From NCBI GenBank assembly GCA_026770615.1, contig MU631636.1, positions 123,167-139,309 of the forward strand: a stretch of 16,143 nucleotides of DNA, in the 5' to 3' direction. The notes beneath the pieces were generated by a model, which saw only the letters and a list, made by a program, of their open reading frames with translations, did no database searches and was not told where the DNA came from. The position numbers were made by a program, and so were the translations under genes. Shown here piece after piece: positions 7,585 through 15,366 of this stretch; the stretch's first letter is position 1; every line of letters begins with the position of its first letter. The DNA comes from Pavlovales sp. CCMP2436 (lineage: Eukaryota; Haptophyta; Pavlovophyceae; Pavlovales).

Positions 7585-7617
7585 AACAGTCAGACGCCAG
7601 CTTGAATCCCTATCAGT
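7585..7617 (+). repeat. 33-bp dispersed motif (CAGCTTGAATCCCTAT), copy 1
   Basis: It matches 8377-8409 at 30 of 33 positions. The core CCAGCTTGAATCCCT(A/G)TCAG also occurs at 14915-14935 and inverted at 14008-14028, each time beside AT-rich DNA. Confidence 0.7.
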
Positions 7618-7689
7618 CAATATATATATATTCACACCAGCGCGCATCGGAGGTTTGGGAGCCCCCCAAGACGGGCTGGCGGCGAAGCG

Positions 7690-7945
7690 GGGGTGTGTGG
7701 GGGCACTCCCTCCGGTCACCTTCTTGGTGGAGTCCACGCTTTGTCAGCCTCCTTCCACTCCGCGATGAAGCCGCGAACGAGGTCGTGTGGCCAGCAGGCG
7801 GCCTCCAGTTTGCTCGAGCTCAGCCGCACGCGCGACTGCCGCGCGCCCGGCCATGTACTCGGCGATTTCGGCGGTGGTTCGACCGTGATGCAGACGCGCC
7901 TCGTCAGTCCCCTCCCAAGGTCTGGGCATGTCTACGGGAGCTCCT
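7690..7945 (-). pseudogene. Weak coding relic, family unknown
   Basis: The minus strand contains protein-like pieces in two frames, TTAEIAEYMAGRAAVARAAE and, further on, HDLVRGFIAEWKEADKAWTP. They are compatible with one frameshifted gene. No start, family or domain could be recognised. It could also be chance openness in GC-rich DNA. Confidence 0.25.
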
Positions 7946-8376
7946 TGGCTCGCTTTGCAAAGCGTGGTTGTGAAAATAAGTTGTTGTTTTTGGTGAATCC
8001 GCAGTAAATGGCTCCGCGAGATCTCAAGAAATCACAACAGCACCGGCAATGGTGTGACCGCTAGCTCACAAGGAACGTTAGGATCTATCAGTGAAGTCAG
8101 TGGCCGCTCCCATACATGTGCTAGAGTAATTTGAGTCGAAATCACGGCCATTTTTTTGATTCGGTGCAACGCGCGGCACGATCGCACGGCCGACAACAGG
8201 TCTGACAGGGAAGTGCGCTGGCTTGCCGAACGCGCCTTGGCGTGGGCTATCCGGCGCTCCAACTCCCGTAGAAATTTCTAAGCCAGTCATGCATGAGACA
8301 AGTCTGCCCAAAAATGACTTTTTAATAGGTAACTACTGGTCATAACATAGGGGGTTGGACGTATTATAGAACTAGT
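7946..8376. other. Intergenic, no confident gene
   Basis: A minus-strand frame from 8262 to 8032 is open but has no recognisable motif. It contains the right arm of the inverted repeat at 8305-8329. Nothing else is seen. Confidence 0.35.
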
Positions 8377-8409
8377 AACAGTCAGAAACCAGCTTGAATC
8401 CCTATTAGT
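8377..8409 (+). repeat. 33-bp dispersed motif, copy 2
   Basis: Direct repeat of 7585-7617 at a distance of 792 bp, with three mismatches. Confidence 0.7.
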
Positions 8410-8454
8410 GAAATAGTAGCGTTCACGATTAAAGATAGCCTCTAGTTATGATGC

Positions 8455-10221
8455 TCATCTGCGCTCTGGCTCCGAGAGTCCCGCGCGCGCGAGGAGCTCC
8501 TCCAGGTAGACCTTGCAAGCTTGGCCCTTGAGTGCGTTCCATTCCCAGTACGGCACCGTGAGCACGGTCCAGCCCGCAAGCGCGAGGTGGCGCCGGATCA
8601 TCTCCGACGCAGGGCGGAGCCGCCGCTCGTCGTCGTAGTGAGATGACCAGTCAACCTCAATCACGATTCCCGCATATTCGGCCGTCGCTGCGCGCACGGC
8701 CTTTCTCGCGCGAGCAGCCACCTCGTCGAGCGGCTGATATAAAATGCCACCGCCAGTTACTGTGCCCGGCATGCTAGCCGTGGCGATGGGCGAGATGGCG
8801 ATGTCGAAGTGGTAGCCGAGGCGAGGCACGCACAGCTCGTTCGTGTGCGCGATGCCCAAGCGCGTCAGCTTGCTGGACACGTCCTTGTGAAGCTTTGAAG
8901 AACGTGCCGGCTTCTCATAGACCATCGCCTGCCTGCACGTGTCCCGCAGCCCGATGGACGTGAGCAACTCCGTAGACGGACATGCCTCGAGCTCGACGCC
9001 GAGAAAGAACTGGTGCAGCTAGCGCCATCCGTCACCGCTGAAGGCGGCCAGGCCCATTTCGGCTGCACGAGCGCTGACAGCCTTGACGAGCGCACCTCGA
9101 TCTGCCGTGCCAGCGATTGCAAAGGCCTACGCGGTGTTGGCGAGGTTCTGTGGCGTAAAGCTGCCGATGCGCTGCTCGCTTTCGCGCGCGATCGCATCGA
9201 AGTGCTGCGGCGCAGGCGTGCCGAGCGTCGCAAACGCCCACGCGGTGTTGGCTAGGTTCTGCGATTTCAAGCTGACAATGCGCTGCTCGCTCTCGCGCGC
9301 GATCGCGTCGAAGAGCTGCGGCGCAGGCGTGCCGAGCGTCGCAAACGCCCACGCGGTGTTTGGCAAGGCCCTGCGGGTTGAAGGTGCCGATGTGCTGCTC
9401 GCTCTCGCGTGCGATCGCCTCGAAGAGCCTAGGCGCAGGCATGCCGAGCGTCGCGAACGCTCACGCGGTGTTGGCAAGGTTCTGCGGCTTAAAGCTGCCG
9501 ATCTGATGCTCGCTTTCGCGCGCGATCGCCTCGAAGAACTGAGGCGTAAGCGTGCCGAGCGTCGCAAACGTCCACGCGGTGTTGGCGAGACCCTGTGAAT
9601 AGAACTCGCCGATGCGCTGTTTGCTCTCGCGCGTGATCGCGTCGAAGAGCTGCGGCGCAGGCGTGCCGAGCGTCGCAAACGCCCACGTGGTGTTGGCGAG
9701 GTCCTGCGGCTTGAAGCTGCCAATGCGCTGCTCGCTCTCGCGCGCGATCGCCTCGAAGAGCTGAGGTGCAGTGTTGGCGAGGTTCTGTGGGTCGAACTCG
9801 CCAACGGTATCGCCTCCGCGCCAAGCAAACGCATACTCGCGGCCGCTGGCTCGAAGCCGAGCCGGGCCATGCCGTAGCACGCATTGGGAATCCCGCGCGC
9901 ACCGAGGCGAAGGACGGCCCTCTCGGTGTGCTACACAAGTTGAAGCAGCGTGCCTTCCTCCTGGCGGAAAAAGCCAGCGCGCTCACGGCCCGTCGCCCGC
10001 GCCTTGTCCAGCCGACTCCACGCAGTGGCGACGTTGATCGCGTCGAACGAGCTCCCGTGGCGCTTGTACACGTCGAGGATGGCCGGCAAGGAGTCAGCGT
10101 TTGAGAGGTAGGTCGTGATCTCCCTCGGTGAGATGGCTGTCTTCTGCCTGGGCGAGTCAGCAGGCCGGGCGCACATGGTCGCCCGCGCACTGCGGCGTGC
10201 ACCAAACCCGTCGAGGCACAT
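8455..10221 (-). pseudogene. RAP-domain protein with six 37-residue repeats, decayed
   Basis: Members of this class act in organelle RNA metabolism, with helical repeats binding RNA and a C-terminal RAP domain. The N-terminal part (10221-9931) reads ISPREITTYLSNADSLPAIL and INVATAWSRLDKARATGRER, a typical beginning. Six repeats of 111 bp follow (the GATCGC marker starts at 9190, 9301, 9413, 9524, 9635 and 9746), with consensus NLANTAWAFATLGTPAPQLF then DAIARESEQRIGSFKPQ. The C-terminal RAP domain (about 8650-8475) reads IVIEVDWSSHYDDERRLRPA and HLALAGWTVLTVPYWEWNAL. The frame is broken by TAG 9933-9931, a frame change near 9850-9840, TGA 9463-9461 (Trp position), a 1-bp insertion at 9359-9361, TAG 9129-9127 (Trp position) and TAG 9021-9019 (probable Gln position). 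The first repeat has also lost about 30 bp in frame. N- and C-terminal parts are in the same frame, the two shifts compensating. An intact ancestor is clear. Sequencing error is unlikely to explain this many lesions. Confidence 0.85.
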
Positions 10222-10522
10222 ATGCGACGAACGTGGTAACTCCGGTTACGAGGGCAGCCGCAGTGCGCGTGCGAAGGCCGAGTGGTGCGCCGGGCACGGG
10301 CCGACGGGCAGCCGATGGCGAATGCTTATCGTACCCAGCGGGTGCTCATAGCTCAGCCTCGGGGCCAATGAATGCCCAGCCTCGAATCAAGCCGTCAAAC
10401 GCACCCGTAGCCACCCTGAAAGGGGATGTGGTGAGGGGGGGGGTGAGAGAGAGGGAGGGCAGGCAGACAGTCAGTGTGCGTTTGGTTCAGCAGTCAAGAC
10501 AGTGAGCAGCAGACAGTGAGAT
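10222..10522. other. Intergenic upstream of the RAP relic
   Basis: No gene is seen. Positions 10432-10462 are a purine-rich tract with a ten-G run followed by GAGAGAGAGGGAGGG. It would lie in the promoter region of the minus-strand RAP relic. Confidence 0.4.
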
Positions 10523-10590
10523 AACACACACGCACGCGCACGCGGCGCACGCGTGCACGCGTGCACGCGTGCACACACGCACACACGCAC

Positions 10591-10626
<36 letters not shown>

Positions 10627-10828
10627 ACACACACGTACGCACACACACGCACACACGCACACGCACACACACACACGCACGCACACACACGCACACGCAC
10701 GCACGCACACAAGCACACACACACACACGCACGCACACGCACACACACGCACACACCACACACACACACGCACACACACACACACGCACACACACACACA
10801 CGCACACACACACACGCACGCACACACC
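10523..10828. repeat. ~300-bp CA/CG alternating microsatellite
   Basis: Almost entirely alternating purine-pyrimidine, mixing ACAC and GCAC units. It includes three exact GCGTGCAC octamers (10551-10574), each palindromic over GTGCAC. The phase breaks at only a few places (GGCG near 10544, ACCACA near 10757). Open frames over it (poly Thr-His, Cys-Val) are artefacts of the repeat. Confidence 0.95.
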
Positions 10829-10939
10829 TCTGCGCTTCCTCGTCAACTTCCCCAGCCCCTCCCGGTACCCCGCGGCAGCCATAAATGAGAGCGCTTCGCT
10901 CGGCGGCAGAAACAGCGCGGCGTAACTGCGAGACATTTA

Positions 10940-11029
10940 GTTATCGTATTGCTCGTTATCGTATTGCTTGTTATCGTATTACTCGTTATCGTATTGCTTG
11001 TTATCGTATTGCTTGTTATCGTACTGAAT
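10940..11029. repeat. 15-bp tandem repeat, six units
   Basis: Units of GTTATCGTATTGCTT with C/T variation at the last base and single changes in units 3 and 6. It lies at the transition from GC-rich to strongly AT-rich sequence. Confidence 0.9.
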
Positions 11030-11758
11030 CACATCATACAGCACACAGAAAGACAGTTACACATAATACTTGATAATAATACCATAATACTGCAAAAATA
11101 AACAAGAATACGAGGGATAACATTTTGAAATTTTAAATACATAACATATTAATATATTAATACCAGAAACATTAGAAGCAGAAGAACTTACTCAAAGCAA
11201 CCGTGCTGCAGCAAAATAGTATCTAATAATGTTACATACTAAAATATTTAAAATAGAAGACTAGAAATATAATTAGGAGAAAAACTTACACAAAGCAGCC
11301 GTGCTGCAGCACGATGGGTTCCCTCGAGAGGCCCTGGGCCAACTGATCCCCGCCCAGGTCCTGCTGATGAGTGGGAAAGCAGACCGGAGGGAAGGAGAGG
11401 GAAGGAGACAGGAGGAAGGGGGCATGCATGTGTCAGGGGTGCAGGACGATGAGCGTTAGGAAGGATTTTAGACGTTAGGAAGGATTGTAGTGCACGGTGG
11501 AGCGCGAATAAGAATATCGAATCGAGTAGTTCCTTTTTGTAACTACGATTTCGTTTCTTTTCTCGGCCTGATAAGCTGGTGTCAGGACAGTGGCTTGATC
11601 CCGGTCCCCACCACACACACGCACACACACATACCCCCCACCCACACACACTATCGCGCGGCTTTTGAGCCTTTAGTCCGACTCTACGTCTGGCACCATG
11701 TCCCTATCCTAAAATAACAATAACTAATATTAATCATACTGTATACTGCTTGCTCTAA
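11030..11758. other. AT-rich then purine-rich spacer with a duplicated 33-bp block
   Basis: Positions 11030-11280 are AT-rich. AAAACTTACACAAAGCAGCC with GTGCTGCAGCA (11282-11312) is a near copy of 11186-11214. On the minus strand each block reads ...GCTTTG(A/T)GTAAGT, which looks like a duplicated splice donor after CTGCAGCACGG. A minus-strand gene with AT-rich introns is possible, but no protein was recognised. Two adjacent copies of CGTTAGGAAGGATT(T/G)TAG lie at 11454-11490. A CA-rich microsatellite patch lies at 11611-11652. Confidence 0.4.
11454..11490. repeat. 18-bp motif CGTTAGGAAGGATTTTAG, two tandem copies
   Basis: Copies at 11454-11471 and 11473-11490 (T to G at one base). A third exact copy lies at 13393-13410. 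The shared context TTAGACGTTAGG suggests a longer ancestral repeat. Confidence 0.7.
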
Positions 11759-11860
11759 CAAACTAAGAAAGTAACTAGCGAGCGGCGCCGCAATTTCAAC
11801 GCCTTGCATGCACCGGCCCAATTTCCCGCGCAACTCCCGCTCAACGCCGTCTCGCTGCTG

Positions 11861-12982
11861 ATGGAGGAGGGCGCCCCGCCCAACGCGCTCTCGCGGACCC
11901 TCGGCGACTACGGCCTGCCGCCCGTCGAGATCCAGAAGGGCCGCGTCCGTGGCCTCAAGACGAAGGTCCGCGAGGAGGACCTCACGCACTTGCAGGAGAT
12001 GCAGCGGGCGCGCAGTGAGATCAAAACATTGAAGTGGCGGAAGGGCGGCTTATGGGACCCCAACGTGCACGGAGGCGGCATCCTGCAGGTCAGCAGCGCG
12101 ATCCGCACCTACACGCTCGGCCACATCGGTCAGCACAAAGGCGCCGACGGCAAGTACCTCGGCGTTGCTGATTTGCCGTGGCTCGTAGAGATGCTCAACG
12201 CCCTCAAGGACACCGATGGCTACCCGCGCTGCAGCATCTCCGGCATCCGCTTCACCTGGAACAACGAGAGCGAGTGGCCCTTCTCGCTCAACCGCATCGA
12301 TAACAAGGACCCGAGTCACGGCGAGGACAACGTGGAGCTGATTGCCGCGCGCTGCAACGCGGTGGAGCGGGAGTCCCACGGCGCGGTGGACCTGCGCACG
12401 TCCTTCACGAACATGTTCAAGAAGATGCTACCCGAGTTCACCGCGATGACCCTCGAGCTCGCTGCGGAGCGCCTCAACGACGAGGAGGACGTCATTGCGC
12501 GCGTCCAGGAGATCTTCCGCGCAAACCTCGAGCGCCGCAAGCGCATCTTCGATAACATTCTCCAGGCTGCGGATAACGACGCGAAGCGCAACGGCTGGAC
12601 CGACGCGCACCGTAAGGCGTCCAGGGACCTCTTCGGCGGCTACACCGGGCTGCACTTCTCCGAGCTCCAGAAGAAGTTCATCACGCAGCGCGGCCGATGC
12701 GCGTATACCGGCATCCTGATGAACGTCAGTCCCACGTCGCCCTTCTGCGTCTCCCTCGAGCGCCTCGACAACGAGATCTGCCACTTCCCCCTCAAGCTGG
12801 ACAAGCTCGGCAAGCCCACCGTCGACTTCAGCAATGTCGTCTGGATCGTGCGCCTCATCCAGGTGCGCAACGGCTGGTCCCGCCGCATCGCGCTGCTCGC
12901 CCTCCTCTCCTCGCCGACCCTCGAGCGCAACCGCGAGCAGGAGAAGCTGATCATGGACGCGCTCAACGCCACCGTGGCGTAA
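11861..12982 (+). CDS. Protein with two HNH-nuclease-like domains
   Basis: A single open frame with GC-rich codon use, ending in TAA at 12980-12982. The first ATG is 11861, giving 373 residues. The frame is open back to 11759 without another ATG and with protein-like residues (HAPAQFPAQLPLNAVSLL), so an upstream exon joined near CTAG|CGAG (11778) is plausible. Two HNH-like cores are seen. The first, residues about 122-168, reads YPRCSISGIRFTW, then SLNRIDNKDPSHGEDNVEL, with Cys124, His153 and Asn157. The second, about 278-340, reads GRCAYTGILMNVSP, then SLERLDNEICHF and FSNVVWIV, with Cys280, His308 and Asn325 and a longer insert. The shared pattern C-x2-(S/T)G-I ... SLxR(I/L)DN ... H ... NV is that of HNH/McrA-like folds seen in algal and large-virus proteins. 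Zinc ligands are incomplete, so activity is uncertain. A Lys/Arg-rich N-terminus (KGRVRGLKTKVREED) and a helical linker (170-255) may bind DNA. The function is not known; it could be mobile-element or virus derived. Confidence 0.75.
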   Translation: MEEGAPPNALSRTLGDYGLPPVEIQKGRVRGLKTKVREEDLTHLQEMQRARSEIKTLKWRKGGLWDPNVHGGGILQVSSAIRTYTLGHIGQHKGADGKYLGVADLPWLVEMLNALKDTDGYPRCSISGIRFTWNNESEWPFSLNRIDNKDPSHGEDNVELIAARCNAVERESHGAVDLRTSFTNMFKKMLPEFTAMTLELAAERLNDEEDVIARVQEIFRANLERRKRIFDNILQAADNDAKRNGWTDAHRKASRDLFGGYTGLHFSELQKKFITQRGRCAYTGILMNVSPTSPFCVSLERLDNEICHFPLKLDKLGKPTVDFSNVVWIVRLIQVRNGWSRRIALLALLSSPTLERNREQEKLIMDALNATVA

Positions 12983-13041
12983 GCGTGTCCCCCGCGACGC
13001 CAACGCCCCCAAATCTGGGCGAGCGCGCGCGGCACGGGTGC

Positions 13042-13065
13042 GGCGCGTGGCCTACGCCACGCGCC
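13042..13065 (+). terminator. GC-rich perfect hairpin 60 bp after the HNH gene
   Basis: GGCGCGTGGC, loop CTAC, GCCACGCGCC: ten paired bases without mismatch. It is placed where a 3' end would form, though no established eukaryotic signal of this kind is implied. Some large DNA viruses of algae and amoebae end transcripts at hairpins, which is why it is noted. Confidence 0.4.
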
Positions 13066-13841
13066 CGCCCAACCAATCCGGTGTATGCACATAGAAGTTT
13101 TTTGAATAATACTTTAAAAACAACACATCTCGGATTCACCCTTGTCTCGGACCTTGGACGCCGAACGGTGTGCCCGATTTCTGTGAGCTGGCGGTGATCA
13201 CACCAATGCCACCGGTGTTTGTAATTTTGTAAATATCTAGATTATTAACCGTTGCGTGCGACCGTATGTTAAGAACTCGCGATGCCATTTACTGTGCCAG
13301 GATATTCACCAACAAAAAACCATTTTTTTTAATAAAAAAAACCACGCCGCCAAAGCGAGTCTAAGAGCGACGCCGTGGACAGGTCAATTAGACGTTAGGA
13401 AGGATTTTAGCTGGTCTGAGCGCTGCGTCGCTCATTGACTGCTGCGTGCGACTAGCTTCGGAGGCTGAGGCGAAGGGACCTGCCGAGCGCGAGCAGCACG
13501 AGGTGGCTGACCTGCGCCGTGGCGGATGATTTACAAACAAATCGTGAGCGTTGAGGGGGGGGGAGGGCTTATGGTATCTACTACGAGCTACGCAGATGCA
13601 GTATTCACTTGTGATATCACACACGGGGAAGAGGAGGAGGGTGGGGGGGGGATTAATTCCGTCGGTATGAGGAGGAGCGCCGGCCACATCGCGCTTGCCT
13701 TTCACAGGCAATAAGTTATGCGGCGAATTAAGCCTGAAAGTGTTATCTCAACGGTATTTCATACAGCGACAGTCTTCTCACTGCGGAAATCAGAAACCCT
13801 CCTCTTTGTGAGTCCTTAACTTACCCCGTAACTAAGTAATT
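13066..13841. other. Intergenic, no confident gene
   Basis: TGTAAATATCTAGATTA at 13229-13245 equals the outer end of the family T element and may be a degraded solo end. The 18-bp motif recurs at 13393-13410. G-runs of nine lie near 13553 and 13644. Long A/T homopolymers occur at 13312-13340. Open frames on either strand lack protein character. Confidence 0.45.
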
Positions 13842-13900
13842 TATTTTATTGCAGATTCGTGAATGGGGTGCCGCCCCATTCACGAATCTGCAATAAAATA
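13842..13900. repeat. Perfect 27-bp-arm hairpin
   Basis: Arms 13842-13868 and 13874-13900, loop TGCCG. The outer stem is TATTTTATT / AATAAAATA and the inner stem GCAGATTCGTGAATGGGG. Confidence 0.95.
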
Positions 13901-13997
13901 TTCCGACCACCTCCCGTTCGTGAGTTACTATGCAGGATATTTACTGGACTTTTTCGCAATTTTCCCTCGGGCTGGCCACTAAATCGGATTTCGACCC
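13842..13997 (-). mobile_element. Hairpin element family H, copy A3 (truncated, inverted)
   Basis: Read on the minus strand from 13997 it begins GGGTCGAAATCCGATTTAGT and follows the left half of copies A1/A2 (GACTTTTTCGCAATTTTCCC and GTGAGTTACT on the plus strand) through the hairpin to 13842. Beyond that there is no match, so the other half is missing. Confidence 0.75.
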
Positions 13998-14199
13998 AAA
14001 TATATTTCTGACAGGGATTCAAGCTGGCTTCTAAGCATATAATTAGCACCTGTCAAACGATAGCCGGGTAGACCAGACAGCAAACGATCAGCCAATGCTT
14101 CGAATCAGTGCACTTATGTTAGCCCAGCCAGGAGGTGGGCGGAGTGGCGTGGCTAGAAGGATCTTTCTTGTGCGCATAGAAGCTCCTATACAGTTAGCT

Positions 14200-14489
14200 G
14201 CCACGTCACTCCGGACCAGACACTCCCCACAGACAATAGCGGAACGACCGCCGTCAGAACCTCACACCACCGTGTCCTGCGCTCGTCCGTGCGGCCCAAC
14301 GCAGCGGCACAGACCCACACACCCCAGCAGCCAGCAGAGGCGCGACAAACGCGCAAGAAGAGAGGGGAACAATGCCTCGAAGCCACACCGGCAGAGGCGC
14401 GCCACAAGCGCAAGAGGGAAGAACAATGCCCCGAAAACACACCACAACATATTGAGCCCGAGGCCCCCTCCCCTAAGGGGGTGGGGTAG
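14200..14489 (+). pseudogene. C-terminal remnant of the family T proline-rich protein
   Basis: Plus-strand frame ending at 14489 with TQTHTPQQPAEARQ, RHKRKREEQCPENTPQHIE and GVG-stop. It is nearly identical in protein to the end of the 2711-3720 relic but opposite in orientation. Only the last ~70-95 codons remain. Conservation of frame and stop between the two copies supports real coding ancestry. Confidence 0.5.
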
Positions 14490-14830
14490 ACCGGGACCCA
14501 CAATGAGCCTCCACAGTGTGATTCTTGCCCCTCGTGGACAAGCATCGCGCTGTAGGATACAGGCTGCCGGAGATTATTAGTCTGTTTATTATGTGCTACA
14601 GGTACGGCATGTGCGCAGGCGAGCTGCATTTTGAGACGAGCGAGAGGCAGCGGCGGCCGGTCAGCGCGCGCTAGTCAGAGAGTCGTCGATTGTCGTGTGT
14701 CTGATCAGCCTTAGCGGTGGGGACGTTATCAGTGTGATCTGCTAAGGTCTCTTGATCCGAGTGTTTTTCACAACGCTTGGGTCCTGTGGAGATCTGTCAG
14801 GAGACGGACGTTAATCTAGATATTTACACA
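14211..14830 (-). mobile_element. Family T element, truncated second copy
   Basis: The reverse complement matches 2382-3025 throughout: terminal repeat, post-coding hairpin region and the C-terminal coding segment. The match stops at CCGGACCAGACAC (14211). It retains one terminal inverted repeat only. Confidence 0.8.
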
Positions 14831-14914
14831 CTCCCCTGCGCTGTCGGCCTTTTTGACCGCCATGGCAGCTGGTCTACCCGGCTGCCGTTTGACAGGTGCT
14901 AATTATATACTTAG

Positions 14915-14935
14915 GCCAGCTTGAATCCCTGTCAG
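14915..14935 (+). repeat. CAGCTTGAATCCCTGTCAG motif inside the composite right arm
   Basis: Inverted partner of 14008-14028 and related to the 33-bp repeats at 7585 and 8377. Confidence 0.7.
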
Positions 14936-14945
14936 AAATATACTT

Positions 14946-15366
14946 GGGTCGAAATTCGAATTAGTGGCCAGCCCGGGGATAATTGCGAAAAAGTCCAGTG
15001 AAAATCCTGCAAAGTAACTCACGAACCAGAGGTGGTACGGAATATTTTATTGCAGATTCGTGAATGGGGCGACACCCCATTCACGAATCTGCAATAAAAT
15101 TTTCTGTACCACTTCGGGAAGCCCGACTTTTCTTCCGCTTCCGAACGCTGAGAATCGGAAATGTTAGTTACTATTAGTGTGTTGTCGACCCCAGAGGCAC
15201 GCGAGAGGCACACGAGGTGGGCTCCGACGGTCGGGGAGGGCTCTATTCGACAATAGCTATCGACACTTAGCGCGCAGGGGCGAACGATATCTACTTCTTC
15301 GACCCGGCCACCACTTTTCCCCCTCCCCAGTGCGGAATCGCGCCACGCGAATTCGGATTTCGACCC
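14946..15366. mobile_element. Hairpin element family H, copy A2 (421 bp)
   Basis: Full-length relative of 4505-4924. The left end is GGGTCGAAATTCGAATTAGT and the right end is AATTCGGATTTCGACCC. The interior is collinear (GAATCGGAAATGTTAGTTAC, TTAGCGCGCAGGGGCGAA, TTTTCCCCCTCCCCAGTGCG). No coding capacity. No clear target-site duplication; the flanks ACTT/CAAG extend the inverted repeat by a few bases. Confidence 0.8.
15044..15100. repeat. Perfect 26-bp-arm hairpin, imperfect further out
   Basis: Arms 15044-15069 and 15075-15100, loop CGACA. Partial pairing continues outward (GGTGGTAC against GTACCACTT). Confidence 0.95.

Larger units (their letters stand above)
7329..8329. repeat. Inverted repeat pair, ~25 bp, 1 kb apart
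   Basis: CCTATTAAAGTCATTTTTTG at 7329 (arm to 7352) pairs with TGCCCAAAAATGACTTTTTA at 8305 (arm to 8329), differing by small A/T-run changes. GTAACTAC occurs outside both arms (7307-7314 and 8329-8336), but the left copy is 14 bp away from the arm. This may be the remains of a small transposon, with weak support. The interval holds the AT repeat and a weak minus-strand coding relic. Confidence 0.4.
13842..15100. mobile_element. Composite inverted structure with ~235-bp arms
   Basis: Left arm 13842-14076 and right arm 14869-15100 are reverse complements with minor differences. Each contains the family H hairpin, one family H end, the CAGCTTGAATCCCTGTCAG motif and a segment ending GCCGGGTAGACCAG. 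The centre holds a truncated family T element. The arms extend beyond the family H end, so they were duplicated or mobilised as a larger unit and not by two independent H insertions. Confidence 0.65.

Noticed and set aside
8455..10221. Alternative genetic code (TAG/TAA read as Gln)
   Set aside because: Two of the in-frame stops (TGA and one TAG) fall at Trp positions and there are also frameshifts, while the bL12 and HNH genes end at TAA. Decay explains it better.
10553..10936. Long open frames encoding poly Thr-His or Cys-Val
   Set aside because: They are translations of the CA/CG microsatellite, open in all frames on both strands.
10523..11029. CRISPR-like array
   Set aside because: Units are contiguous 2-bp or 15-bp tandem repeats with no unique spacers, in a eukaryotic context.
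12428..13012. 194-residue minus-strand frame opposite the HNH-like gene
   Set aside because: Antisense shadow with Asp/Glu/Ala bias typical of reversed GC-rich codons. The plus frame has motif-level support.
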